Counted from the first letter of the stretch, positions 1 through 9,201 are shown. The stretch is 25,457 nucleotides of DNA from Dysgonomonas gadei ATCC BAA-286 (GCF_000213555.1 NZ_GL891984.1:1-25457); one strand, 5' to 3'. The notes: generated by a model from the sequence alone, not told the origin. Program-made: numbers and translations.

Positions 1-15
1 AGAGAGAGAGAGAGA
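1..15. repeat. (AG)n dinucleotide tract at window start
   Basis: Seven AG units plus one A, followed by ATATAA. The other end of the window is a (TC)n tract, so both ends read (AG)n inward. This may be a genomic microsatellite or an assembly break point. Confidence 0.9.
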
Positions 16-92
16 ATATAATAAAAATAAACCAATTTATAGTCCGGAGAAAGAATTCTTCTCAGGATTATTACATCTTATTATATTATTTG

Positions 93-157
93 ATACAGGA
101 AACTCTTATTCCGGATCGGGAAAAATATCCGGGATAGGGGTTTTCTGTATTTTTTTT
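93..157 (+). terminator. Long hairpin with U-run upstream of susC
   Basis: Bases 93-116 pair with 127-150 in an unbroken 24-bp stem (four G-U wobbles) around a 10-base loop. The core is CCGGAT/ATCCGG, and eight T residues follow at 150-157. The form is that of a strong intrinsic terminator. It could end an upstream transcript outside the window, or sit in the susC leader as an attenuator. The remaining 158-243 is AT-rich, and I could not place a convincing TAnnTTTG promoter in it. Confidence 0.7.
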
Positions 158-243
158 AGTCATACTGGTTTCATATGAATACTATAGCAGATCAATTGTA
201 AGAGAAAAAACTAACCTATTACTTATTTAATTACTTAATTACT

Positions 244-3200
244 ATGGGAAAATATACTTATTTAAAAAAGCAAAGTGAGGTATGCGGAAAGGCAGTACCA
301 AAATCTTTCTTCTCATTTTTCTTGTTGTTTGCATTAATAACCTTTTCACCCGGAATATTTGCTCAAAATAGAACGGTGCAAGGTACAGTATCTGATGCAA
401 ATACAGGTGAAGCCCTTATCGGCGTATCTGTCGTGGTGAAAGGCTCGACCGTAGGTACTGTAACCGATATCGACGGGAAATTTACACTGCCGGCTGCGGC
501 TAATTCTACACTTGTGATATCTTATGTAGGGTACATCAAACAGGAAGTAAATGTTGAAAACCAAACGAGTTTTCTAATAAAGTTGGAAGAAGATTCCAAG
601 ATGTTGGATGAGGTCGTAGTTATCGGTTACGGGACAATGCGAAAGAAAGACCTGACAGGATCTATCGTACAGGTTCGTCCCGACAGGTTGGCGAACGAAA
701 ATCCAAAGACAGTTCAGGACATTCTTCGTGGAACCCCAGGTCTGTCAGTCGGCTATAGTGCCGATGCCAAAGGTGGAGGTTCTATGCAGATACGTGGTCA
801 GCGTTCGGTAAGTACCGGAGGTGGGCACAATGACCCATTGATTATCCTCGACGGAATGATGTTCTACGGTGAATTGTCGGAAATCAACCCTGATGATATA
901 GGACAGATCGATGTATTGAAAGATGCTTCGGCGGCTTCCGTATATGGAGCGAGAGCTGCAAGTGGAGTTATTATCATTACTACCAAAAAAGGGCAGATGG
1001 GTAAGCCCGTCGTAAATGTTAGTGCAAACTTCGGTGTCACTACCAAGAGCGATTATCGTAAAGTGTTTAGCCCTGATGGTTATATGCAATATCGTGAAGA
1101 CTGGTACAAAACCGGTACCTACGGAGTGAACTCCGAAACGGGTAAATACGAAGCCTATCAGACAGGTACTACTAAAGGCAAATATGGATATTATGACAAT
1201 CCGAACAATTTATCTCAATACGGAGTTTCGCCTGATACCTGGCGGGGATATACGACCAATGCAACGGGTGAATCCGATGCCAGTATATACGGCAGACGCT
1301 TAAACCTGAGTGACATTGTGCTTCAGAACTATATTGATGGAAATTCCTTCGACTGGTACGACCATACTTTCCGTACGGGTATCAATCAGGATTATAATGC
1401 GAGTGTGTCGGGAGCCAGTGAACGGATGAACTATTATATGTCTCTTGGTTACCTTAAAAACGAAGGTGCCGTTGTTGGTAATGAGTATCAATCTGTCCGC
1501 GCCAATCTGAAACTTACAGGAACAGTAACTAAATGGTTAGAGATAAGTGCTAATGTAAACTTCCAGGATCGTAGCGATGGCGATATCCAACCCGGATTAG
1601 GTCATAACTACTGGGATGCCAATCAGGTACGGCTTAGCCCATATGCATCTTACCGCGATAGTGATGGTAACTTAGTATATCGTCCGATGGGAGCCAGTCA
1701 GAATTATGGATGGAACTATGATTACAACCGTCAGTATATGGAATTGGAAAAAGGCTATCAGGTATTGAACAGTATTTTTACTGCAAAAGTGAAATTACCT
1801 TTCAATATTACTTATTCCTTTAATGGTTCACCTCGTTATCAATATTTCTTCGATCGCTACTTCGAATCCTCTCAACATCCCGACTGGGTAAGTACCGGTG
1901 GTCTGGTAAATCGTGAGCAGGCAAAACGCTTCGACTGGTCTATTAACAATACAATCAATTGGGATTATACTTTTGCTCAAAAACATAAAGTAAATGTAAC
2001 TTTAGTTCAGGAGGCTGAAGAACAAAGATATTGGAAAGACAGAATAGAAGCTCGCAATATTTTACCATCAGATGCATTGGGCTTCCATAATACAAAGGAC
2101 GGAGATAAAACAAAAAGTTCTTATTCGTCAGAAGATACGCATTATACGGCTGATGCTCTCTTAGCTCGTTTATTTTATTCGTATGATGACAAGTATATGC
2201 TGACAACTTCGGTTCGCCGTGATGGATACTCTGCATTCGGACAAAATAATCCTCATGCTACTTTCCCGTCGGTAGCACTTGCCTGGTCATTTGTAAATGA
2301 AGATTTTTTCAAATGGAAACCAATGAGCTCAGGGAAATTACGTGTGTCGTGGGGTAAAAACGGTAACCGTTCACTTGAAAATCCATATGTGTCAATAGCC
2401 AATCTTGTGACAGACAAAAAACAAGGATACCTGGATGCTTCCGGTAATTTGGTTAACATGAACTATTTGCGTATCGACCGTATGGCGAATCCCGGCTTGC
2501 AATGGGAAAAGACAGAGGCTTGGAACTTCGGATGGGACTATGGTTTCCTAAACGATCGTATCACTGGTAACCTTGAGTATTATACAATTACTACACACGA
2601 TATGATAATGACTCAGCGTTTGCCTGGATTTACAGGTTTTTCAGGCATAGGTACCAATCTGGGTGAGGTGCAGAACAGAGGTGTGGAGTTTGCGATTAAC
2701 TCCCTCAACATGAAGACTGACAATTTTGAATGGAGAACAACTTTTGGTTTTTCTTATAACAAGAATGAAATCAAACATCTCTATTATCAATATGAAGATG
2801 TCCTTGATGCTTCAGGAAAAGTTGTAGGTACAAAAGAAATGGACGATAAAACAAACGGTTGGTTTATCGGGCAGGCTATCGGTACAATCTGGGATTATAA
2901 AGTAACCGGAATCTGGCAGGCAGATGAAGTTGAAGAAGCAGCCAGATATGGACAGAAACCCGGCGATCCTAAAGTGGAAAATTCCTATACTGCCGATGAT
3001 AAGGTAAATGCCGATGGTTCTACTTCACCGGTATATAATGATAACGATAAGCAATTCTTAGGAAAAACATCTCCTCCTATTCATTGGTCGATCCGTAATG
3101 ATTTTACTTTATGGAAGAACCTGAGCCTGTCGTTTAGCATATATTCTTATATGGGCCATAAATCGCTTGAAACATATTATTTGAATCAGGATAATGCCGG

Positions 3201-3549
3201 TTCGTTAATCACTAATGGATTGAATACATATGCAAAAGAATACTGGACAATAGATAATCCGACTAATAAATATGGACGCTTAAATGCACAAGGGCCTACA
3301 GGTGCAGTTACTGCCGGTAGACTTCACGATCGCTCGTTTATCCGCCTTGAAAATATATCGGTAGGCTATACCTTACCTAAAGCGTGGCTGCAAAGGTTCG
3401 ATGTGCAGAATGTGAAAATTTTTGGTTCGGTTCGCAATGTAGCCGTATGGAAAAAAGACTGGGAATATGGTGATCCTGAAACAGGAGCCAACAACAATGG
3501 AGGTTTGGCATCCCGCATTTATTCGCTTGGTTTAAACTTAACCTTCTAA
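244..3549 (+). CDS. susC: SusC/RagA-family TonB-dependent outer-membrane transporter
   Basis: TonB-dependent outer-membrane channel that imports oligosaccharides into the periplasm with a SusD partner. Residues 1-40 are a signal peptide ending FSPGIFA. Residues 44-115 form a carboxypeptidase-regulatory-like beta-sandwich (VQGTVSDANTGEALIGVSV). The TonB-box region DEVVVIGYG is at 122-130, followed by the plug domain (IRGQRS, LIILDGM, VLKDASAASVYGARAASGV) and a long beta-barrel ending in a terminal Phe (LGLNLTF). The length of 1101 residues is normal for the family. There is no secretin/TonB N-terminal (STN) signalling domain, so this copy is unlikely to drive an anti-sigma/ECF pathway itself. 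SusD follows after 13 bp, which indicates co-transcription. The substrate cannot be read from this protein. Confidence 0.97.
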   Translation: MGKYTYLKKQSEVCGKAVPKSFFSFFLLFALITFSPGIFAQNRTVQGTVSDANTGEALIGVSVVVKGSTVGTVTDIDGKFTLPAAANSTLVISYVGYIKQEVNVENQTSFLIKLEEDSKMLDEVVVIGYGTMRKKDLTGSIVQVRPDRLANENPKTVQDILRGTPGLSVGYSADAKGGGSMQIRGQRSVSTGGGHNDPLIILDGMMFYGELSEINPDDIGQIDVLKDASAASVYGARAASGVIIITTKKGQMGKPVVNVSANFGVTTKSDYRKVFSPDGYMQYREDWYKTGTYGVNSETGKYEAYQTGTTKGKYGYYDNPNNLSQYGVSPDTWRGYTTNATGESDASIYGRRLNLSDIVLQNYIDGNSFDWYDHTFRTGINQDYNASVSGASERMNYYMSLGYLKNEGAVVGNEYQSVRANLKLTGTVTKWLEISANVNFQDRSDGDIQPGLGHNYWDANQVRLSPYASYRDSDGNLVYRPMGASQNYGWNYDYNRQYMELEKGYQVLNSIFTAKVKLPFNITYSFNGSPRYQYFFDRYFESSQHPDWVSTGGLVNREQAKRFDWSINNTINWDYTFAQKHKVNVTLVQEAEEQRYWKDRIEARNILPSDALGFHNTKDGDKTKSSYSSEDTHYTADALLARLFYSYDDKYMLTTSVRRDGYSAFGQNNPHATFPSVALAWSFVNEDFFKWKPMSSGKLRVSWGKNGNRSLENPYVSIANLVTDKKQGYLDASGNLVNMNYLRIDRMANPGLQWEKTEAWNFGWDYGFLNDRITGNLEYYTITTHDMIMTQRLPGFTGFSGIGTNLGEVQNRGVEFAINSLNMKTDNFEWRTTFGFSYNKNEIKHLYYQYEDVLDASGKVVGTKEMDDKTNGWFIGQAIGTIWDYKVTGIWQADEVEEAARYGQKPGDPKVENSYTADDKVNADGSTSPVYNDNDKQFLGKTSPPIHWSIRNDFTLWKNLSLSFSIYSYMGHKSLETYYLNQDNAGSLITNGLNTYAKEYWTIDNPTNKYGRLNAQGPTGAVTAGRLHDRSFIRLENISVGYTLPKAWLQRFDVQNVKIFGSVRNVAVWKKDWEYGDPETGANNNGGLASRIYSLGLNLTF

Positions 3550-3562
3550 ATTGTAATAAAAC

Positions 3563-5566
3563 ATGAAAAAGATATATAAGAATATGAAGAACAGATTATC
3601 GGCAATAGGGCTGGTAACCGCAATGTGTAGTTCATTATTTTTCGGCAGTTGTTCCGATGACTTTTTGGAGCCTGATCCTCTGTCGTTTTACGAGCCGGGG
3701 ATTACATTTACTACTGAATCGGGTATGCAGGCTGTGTTGGCTCAGGCCGATCGTCACCTTCGTTCCTACTGGACAAGCTATGAAAACAGAAATATTTCCG
3801 TGCCTATCGGTACCGAGTATCTATTTTCTGAACTATCCGTAGCAAGTAAGACCGATGATTCAGCCTTGTTTAGCGATGTGGCAAACCAGATGACACCCAC
3901 AAGTGGTGCCGGATATGATGCGGGAGACTGGAGAAGCTACTTTTGGGATGAAACTTATAATGGTATAAAATATGCAAATACTATTACCACCTTTATCAAT
4001 AATGTGGAAGGTTTGGATGAGGCAACCAAAAATGCTTATCTGGGTAGAGCGTATTTCCATCGTTCGTTTCGTTATCTTTCGTTAGTTTTCCAATTTGGTG
4101 ACGTACCATTGGTAACTAAAATTCTCTCAGTTCCTAAACAAAATTATCGTTCTACCAAAAAAGAAGCAATTCTGGACATGATAACCAAAGATATGGAATT
4201 TGCCGTAGAATGGGTGCCGGACCAAAAAGATATAAAATATACAGGAATGGTAAATAAAGGTGCTTGCCGTATGTTACTTATCAAATGCTATATGGCTACA
4301 GGTCAGTTTCAGAAAGCAAAAGACCAGGCGGATATCTTGATTAACAGCTCCGGCTATTCATTGATGCAGGATAATTTCGGATCTTTTGTAGATACTTATT
4401 CTCCTCAAACATGGAAAGTGACCCGCAATGTAATATGGGATCTGCACCGCCCTGAAAATAAACTTGCCGGTACTAACAAAGAAGTAATAATGGGTATGGT
4501 AAATCGTGGCGCGACTGCCGAGTCGATGATCGAGTTCCTTACAATGCGTATTTTCGGACCTAGCTATACAAGTGGTTCAGACCTGAAAACGCCTGACGGA
4601 AAACAAGCAGTTGTGAATTATGCCCGCAATAATACAAATTACCGGGCTAATTATGATTATATCAGATCTATCGGACGTGGTATTGCTACATGGCGTCTGA
4701 CTTGGTTTGCTTCTAACGGAGTGTGGAAAGTAAATGGTGTAGATGATAAAGGTGATTTGCGTCATAACAGTACGGTTGGTAACTGGGGTAGAATGGACTC
4801 AATTAAATATAACGATCCGTCATCTACATGGTTTGGTAAAAATCTTATGTTCAAGCATCCGGATACTGGTGCTCTATTGTGTACAGACTCCCTTCGCGTT
4901 TGGTTCGACTGGCCTCAATACAAAATTTATTTGAACGATGTACTGGCAGAAGCTAGCCAGAGTTCCAACCAATTCAATGGAGCTACTAACGGAGGTATTG
5001 CCGACTGGTATCTTTACCGCCTGGCAGAGGCGTATCTTCTCCGTGCCGAAGCTAAATTTTATCTGGGAGACCCGGCAGGGGCAGCTTCAGATGTAAACGA
5101 AGTGAGGAAGAGAGCGAAATGTACGGAACTATACACTACTGTGACTATCGGCGATATTATGGACGAACGCGCTCGTGAACTATACCTGGAAGAGTGGCGC
5201 AATGTGGAATTGAAACGTGTATCGTATTGCCTTGCCCTGAGCGGGAAACCAGATGAGTGGGGTGGTACCTATGATGTAAATACATTGTATAAAGAATCCG
5301 GTACAGACTTGAATGGTGGTAGCTACTGGTATAAGCGGGTAACACGCTATGGTATGTACAATCAGGGACCAAGAAGTGTTCGCCCTAATACATTCAATTA
5401 CCAGATGGACAAATGTAACTTCTTGTGGCCTATTCCAAATGCTGCGATTACTGCTAATAATAAAGGAGAGCTTAGCCAGAACTACGGTTATGATGGTTAT
5501 GACGCTGCAACTCCTAAATGGGATTCATGGCAGGATGCTGTGGCTGACCAAGATAAGGTAAATTAA
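3563..5566 (+). CDS. susD: SusD/RagB-family surface glycan-binding lipoprotein
   Basis: Lipoprotein lid of the SusC transporter that captures glycan at the cell surface. The signal peptide ends in a lipobox with Cys30 (LFFGSC), followed by SDD-FLEPDP, typical of SusD. The helical TPR-like region includes YFHRSFRYLSLVFQFGDVP, and the C-terminal RagB/SusD block includes WYLYRLAEAYLLRAEAKF. At 667 residues it is at the longer end of the family. Translation could also start at Met8, since the first seven residues are an extra basic stretch. It lies 13 bp after susC. An 80-bp gap with a stem-loop separates it from the enzyme gene, so susCD may be expressed more strongly than the enzymes. Confidence 0.96.
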   Translation: MKKIYKNMKNRLSAIGLVTAMCSSLFFGSCSDDFLEPDPLSFYEPGITFTTESGMQAVLAQADRHLRSYWTSYENRNISVPIGTEYLFSELSVASKTDDSALFSDVANQMTPTSGAGYDAGDWRSYFWDETYNGIKYANTITTFINNVEGLDEATKNAYLGRAYFHRSFRYLSLVFQFGDVPLVTKILSVPKQNYRSTKKEAILDMITKDMEFAVEWVPDQKDIKYTGMVNKGACRMLLIKCYMATGQFQKAKDQADILINSSGYSLMQDNFGSFVDTYSPQTWKVTRNVIWDLHRPENKLAGTNKEVIMGMVNRGATAESMIEFLTMRIFGPSYTSGSDLKTPDGKQAVVNYARNNTNYRANYDYIRSIGRGIATWRLTWFASNGVWKVNGVDDKGDLRHNSTVGNWGRMDSIKYNDPSSTWFGKNLMFKHPDTGALLCTDSLRVWFDWPQYKIYLNDVLAEASQSSNQFNGATNGGIADWYLYRLAEAYLLRAEAKFYLGDPAGAASDVNEVRKRAKCTELYTTVTIGDIMDERARELYLEEWRNVELKRVSYCLALSGKPDEWGGTYDVNTLYKESGTDLNGGSYWYKRVTRYGMYNQGPRSVRPNTFNYQMDKCNFLWPIPNAAITANNKGELSQNYGYDGYDAATPKWDSWQDAVADQDKVN

Positions 5567-5590
5567 GATTCATTGTAAATAAATAGATTG

Positions 5591-5634
5591 CCAGGATAGG
5601 AGCTCTGTGGAAGGATCTCCTATCTTGGTGTTTT
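5591..5634 (+). terminator. Attenuator-type hairpin between susD and the glycosidase gene
   Basis: Bases 5591-5602 (CCAGGATAGGAG) pair with 5617-5628 in a 12-bp stem with one G-U pair, followed by TGTTTT. The U-run is short, so partial termination or 3'-end protection of susCD mRNA fits better than a full stop. The next start codon is only 13 bases downstream and no promoter is evident between them. Confidence 0.6.
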
Positions 5635-5646
5635 AAGACGATAATA

Positions 5647-7611
5647 ATGAAAAATATACATAGAAGTATTTATAGCCTTTTATTGACAGGCTTATTAATG
5701 TTATCGGGTCTTCCCTGTTTTTCGCAACAAAACAGAGAACAGATTATCCGCCCCGGCCAGCTTTGGCCCGATGATAAAGGTGTTCATATCAACGCGCATG
5801 GAGGAGGTATTCTCTATCACAATGGAAAGTACTATTGGTTTGGAGAGCATAAAGGAGGAAAGTCCAACTCTGCGTTCGTTGGCGTCACATGCTATTCATC
5901 CGATGATTTGTATAACTGGAAGAACGAGGGTGTAGCTCTGCCTGTTTCGGAGGATAGGAGTAGCCCTATCGTAAAAGGCTGCATAATAGAACGTCCCAAA
6001 GTTATATACAATGAGAATACTAAAAAGTTTGTGATGTATTTCCATCTCGAACTCAAAGGCAAAGGTTATGCGGCAGCCAATGTCGGCATCGCTGTGAGTG
6101 ATAATGCGGTAGGCCCCTACCGGTTTATAAAGAATAGCAGGGTGAATGCCGGTAAATGGCCTGTGAATATGACCACAGAGCAGCAAACTTCAACAATAAA
6201 ATCTACCGATTTTAAAGACTGGTGGACTCCCGAATGGCATAAAGCTGTGGATGACGGATTATTCACCCGTCGCGATTTTGCAGTAGGGCAGATGTCCCGC
6301 GATATGACTTTATATGTAGATGATGATAGAAAGGCCTATCATATCTATGCATCAGAAGAAAACCTTACACTTCAGATAGCTGAACTGACGGACGATTACT
6401 TAGGTTATACGGGAAAATACATCCGTATAGAACCGGGGGGGCATAACGAAGCCCCTGCTGTGTTCAAGAAAGATGGACGCTACTTTATGATAACATCAGG
6501 ATGTACGGGTTGGGCGCCGAATGCTGCTCGTTTGCTCACTGCCGGTAATATCTGGGGGCCGTGGACGTTGCATTCGAATCCTTGTGTAGGGAAAGATGCG
6601 GAACTTACATTCCATTCGCAGAGTACCTATATATTGCCGGTCGCCGGAAAGAAAGACGCCTTTGTTTTTATGGGAGACAGATGGACACCTAAGGACCCTA
6701 TCGACGGGCGATATATCTGGCTTCCGATACTCTTCGAGAATGGTATGCCTGTATTGAAATGGATGGACGGATGGAATCTGGATATCTTCGATCATATAAA
6801 TGCAGACAATGCTATTCCTAAAGATATACAAGGCTGGGATCTTGTCTGGAACGATGAGTTTGACAAAGACGGTAAGCCTGATTCCAATGTATGGAGCTAT
6901 GAAAATGGCTTTGTAAGGAATCAGGAGCTGCAATGGTATCAGCCCGACAACGCGGTATGCAAGAACGGAGTACTCAATATACAGGGCAGGAGGGAGCAGG
7001 TAAAGAACCCTGCTTATGAACCGGGAAGTTCCGATTGGAGGAGGAACCGTGAATATGCCGGTTATACGTCATCTTCCATAAAAACGGTAGAAAAAAAAGA
7101 ATTCCGGTATGGCCGTTTCGAAATCAGGGCGAAGATACCTACCGCAACAGGTTCATGGCCTGCCATCTGGACACTGGGGACTTCTATGGAATGGCCGTCG
7201 AACGGGGAGATAGACCTGATGGAATATTATCTGGTAGGAGGGAAGCCTCACATATTGGCCAATACAGCATGGGGAACAGACAAAAGATACGATGCCAAAT
7301 GGGACTCGGAGATAATACCATTTACCAACTTTACAGATAAAGACCCCTTTTGGGCCGATAAGTTCCACGTATGGCGTATGGACTGGGATGCGGATGCCAT
7401 TCGTTTATATATAGATGATGTGATGGTAAACGAAACTTTACTCAAAGATACTCAGAATGGTTCGATAGGTAAAAATATGAATCCTTTTAGGCAGCCTCAT
7501 TATATTTTATTAAATTTGGCTATCGGGGGAAATGGTGGCACACCGGATGATAATGCATTTCCTTTGACCTACGAAATCGACTATGTACGTGTTTATCAAA
7601 AAGCCGAATAG
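5647..7611 (+). CDS. Secreted two-domain glycoside hydrolase, GH43 (galactanase-like) plus GH16
   Basis: The signal peptide is at about 1-26. Residues about 35-390 form a five-bladed-propeller GH43 domain resembling subfamily 24 exo-beta-1,3-galactanases: INAHGGGILYHNGKYYWFGE (49-67), IERPK with E115, SRDMTLYVDDD, YASEEN (E237/E238), HNEAP with E268 and HSQST with Q325. In characterised GH43_24 enzymes equivalent Glu residues and a Gln in place of the usual base do catalysis; that residue mapping is from memory. Residues about 397-651 form a GH16 jelly roll with ELQWY and the catalytic ExDxxE motif in GEIDLMEYY (E521, D523, E526). An exo-acting and an endo-acting module in one chain would suit beta-1,3-galactan of arabinogalactan proteins. 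GH16 laminarinase (beta-1,3-glucanase) activity is the main alternative. The protein is probably periplasmic or surface-exposed; no lipobox is evident because Pro precedes the Cys. The BNR_4 gene follows after 21 bp. Confidence 0.9.
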   Translation: MKNIHRSIYSLLLTGLLMLSGLPCFSQQNREQIIRPGQLWPDDKGVHINAHGGGILYHNGKYYWFGEHKGGKSNSAFVGVTCYSSDDLYNWKNEGVALPVSEDRSSPIVKGCIIERPKVIYNENTKKFVMYFHLELKGKGYAAANVGIAVSDNAVGPYRFIKNSRVNAGKWPVNMTTEQQTSTIKSTDFKDWWTPEWHKAVDDGLFTRRDFAVGQMSRDMTLYVDDDRKAYHIYASEENLTLQIAELTDDYLGYTGKYIRIEPGGHNEAPAVFKKDGRYFMITSGCTGWAPNAARLLTAGNIWGPWTLHSNPCVGKDAELTFHSQSTYILPVAGKKDAFVFMGDRWTPKDPIDGRYIWLPILFENGMPVLKWMDGWNLDIFDHINADNAIPKDIQGWDLVWNDEFDKDGKPDSNVWSYENGFVRNQELQWYQPDNAVCKNGVLNIQGRREQVKNPAYEPGSSDWRRNREYAGYTSSSIKTVEKKEFRYGRFEIRAKIPTATGSWPAIWTLGTSMEWPSNGEIDLMEYYLVGGKPHILANTAWGTDKRYDAKWDSEIIPFTNFTDKDPFWADKFHVWRMDWDADAIRLYIDDVMVNETLLKDTQNGSIGKNMNPFRQPHYILLNLAIGGNGGTPDDNAFPLTYEIDYVRVYQKAE

Positions 7612-7632
7612 TCCGGACTGAAAATTATAACC

Positions 7633-8925
7633 ATGAAAATAAAAAAGTACCTATTAATAAGTATTATACTATTCTCCTTATCAGCTCATGCTCAGAAGCT
7701 GATCCCTGTGGCGCCGGGCTGGTCAAACAATTCTGTGAATGTGACTGTATTTCGCAAAAATTCACTCGTTACCCATAACAATGTCCAGTTTATAGCCTAT
7801 TACGATCCCGACGGTTTCCTTACGTTAGGTAAACGCAATATTGGAGAGGATAGCTGGACTATAAGTAAAACCCAATATAAAGGTAATGTATCCGATGCTC
7901 ACAATTCTATCAGTATCATGACCGACGGAGATGGTTATCTGCATGTTTCATGGGACCATCACGGGCATCCGTTGCGTTATGCAAAAGGGATAGCGCCTTA
8001 TTCCCTCGAACTCGGTGATAAGCAGCCTATGACCGGAAGCCTGGAAACGAATGTTACCTATCCCGAGTTTCTGAAAATGCCCGATGGAGACTTGATATTC
8101 ATGTATCGTGACGGGCAGTCGGGTAGGGGGAACCTCGTTATGAACAGGTATAACCAGAAATCAAAGACTTGGACTCAAATACAGAAAAACTTTATTGATG
8201 GTGAAAACCAGCGCAATGCCTATTGGCAATCATGCATAGACGACAAAGGGATTATTCATTTGTCGTGGGTATGGCGTGAAACAGCCGATGTTGCCACCAA
8301 TCACGACTTGTGTTATGCGAGGTCTTCCGATGGCGGTGTGTCATGGGAAAACTCGAAAGGCGAAAAGTACAGTTTGCCGATTACCGTGGCAAAATCGGAA
8401 ATAGCCTGTCCTATACCCCAAAATAGCGAGCTGATCAATCAGACGTCGATGGTTACCGATGCTAAAGGGAATCCCTATATAGCGACTTACTGGAGAGAAC
8501 AGGATTCGGATATCCCACAATACCATATCGTTTACTATACAGGTAAGAAATGGAATGACTTAAATCTGGGTTTTCGCAAAACGCCATTCTCCCTGAAAGG
8601 AATGGGGACGAAACGTATCCCGATATCCCGCCCGCAAGTAGTAGCAAAGGTGAAGGGCAAATCGACAGAATTATACCTACTGTTCCGGGATGAAGAGAGG
8701 GGAGAGAAAGCCTCGGTTGCCATTTGTAAAGACATAAAGAAAAACAAATGGGAGATCAGTGACTTGACCGATGTTTCCCTCGGTTCATGGGAACCGTCCT
8801 TCGATACCGAGCTATGGCGGGAAAAAGGACTCTTACATGTATTCATCCAGAAAGTAGAGCAGGTGGACGGAGAAGGTAAAGCTGATGTAGAACCTCAGAT
8901 GGTAAATGTGCTGGAAGTTGAATAA
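7633..8925 (+). CDS. Secreted BNR_4-family beta-propeller carbohydrate-active enzyme (putative)
   Basis: Signal peptide 1-20 (SLSAHA cleavage). The rest is a repeat-built propeller of the BNR_4 type (PF15892-like). Marker blocks are THNNVQFIAYYDPDG (47-61), YKGNVSDAHNSISIM and WDHHGHPLRYAKG (107-119), with later blades such as LHVFIQK. From family knowledge, this fold hosts GH145 alpha-L-rhamnosidases acting on Rha-GlcA caps of arabinogalactan, and ulvan or rhamnose-glucuronate lyases (PL24/25/27-type). The galactanase-like neighbour favours removal of a rhamnose-glucuronate cap, but the exact activity is inference. It is the last gene of the operon and is followed by an intrinsic terminator. 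Its 430 residues are normal for the family. Confidence 0.8.
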   Translation: MKIKKYLLISIILFSLSAHAQKLIPVAPGWSNNSVNVTVFRKNSLVTHNNVQFIAYYDPDGFLTLGKRNIGEDSWTISKTQYKGNVSDAHNSISIMTDGDGYLHVSWDHHGHPLRYAKGIAPYSLELGDKQPMTGSLETNVTYPEFLKMPDGDLIFMYRDGQSGRGNLVMNRYNQKSKTWTQIQKNFIDGENQRNAYWQSCIDDKGIIHLSWVWRETADVATNHDLCYARSSDGGVSWENSKGEKYSLPITVAKSEIACPIPQNSELINQTSMVTDAKGNPYIATYWREQDSDIPQYHIVYYTGKKWNDLNLGFRKTPFSLKGMGTKRIPISRPQVVAKVKGKSTELYLLFRDEERGEKASVAICKDIKKNKWEISDLTDVSLGSWEPSFDTELWREKGLLHVFIQKVEQVDGEGKADVEPQMVNVLEVE

Positions 8926-8948
8926 GCACATAAGCTATTAATGAATAT

Positions 8949-8983
8949 AAAAGAGTTGCAGTTACCTATTGTAGCTCTTTTTT
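8949..8983 (+). terminator. Intrinsic terminator ending the PUL operon
   Basis: AAAAGAGTTGCA (8949-8960) pairs with TGTAGCTCTTTT (8970-8981) over 12 bp with two G-U pairs, and the T-run continues to 8983. It lies 23 bases after the BNR_4 stop codon. Confidence 0.85.
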
Positions 8984-9103
8984 GTATGTTCATTTGTTTG
9001 TTTCAGATTGCCATTATTTTGTTCTTGTACCGTAGGCTTACAGAATCCAATACCCGACCGGAGATAAACCTTTGCTACCAACGAATCATTCTTTCTTGAT
9101 TTT

Positions 9104-9138
9104 TTTGAATTAATTCCTATTAAAAATTACTACTTTTG
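9104..9138 (+). promoter_or_regulatory. Bacteroidota-type promoter for queC-queF
   Basis: TACTTTTG at 9131-9138 matches the TAnnTTTG -7 consensus exactly. TTTG at 9104-9107 is a possible -33 element, with a 23-base spacer at the long end of the accepted range. Transcription would start near 9144, leaving a leader of about 58 bases. Confidence 0.6.
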
Positions 9139-9161
9139 TACCTGAAAGGCTTTCGCCTGTC

Positions 9162-9196
9162 CGTGTAGCTTAGGAACAACCACGTAAAAAACAAAG
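9162..9196 (+). promoter_or_regulatory. Candidate preQ1-I riboswitch
   Basis: Stem P1 is CGTG (9162-9165) with CACG (9181-9184). It encloses a 15-base loop containing TAGCTTAG and ending in a C directly before the 3' strand, as in the ligand-pairing C of preQ1-I aptamers. An A-rich tail TAAAAAACAAAG (9185-9196) closely resembles the AUAAAAAACUAA tail of the B. subtilis aptamer. The tail could form the pseudoknot with the loop (CTT with AAG), but only about three pairs are visible by eye. It ends five bases before the queC start codon, so it would act on translation. The position in front of preQ0/preQ1 synthesis genes strongly supports the call. Confidence 0.55.
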
Positions 9197-9201
9197 AATT
9201 A

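Noticed and set aside
6496..6933. Minus-strand frame of 145 codons
   Set aside because: It lies inside the GH43/GH16 gene opposite catalytic motifs and is a shadow frame.
9148..9158. Short hairpin AGGC-TTTC-GCCT at the start of the queC leader as a terminator
   Set aside because: The stem is only 4 bp and lacks a T-run; it is more likely a 5'-end structure or chance.
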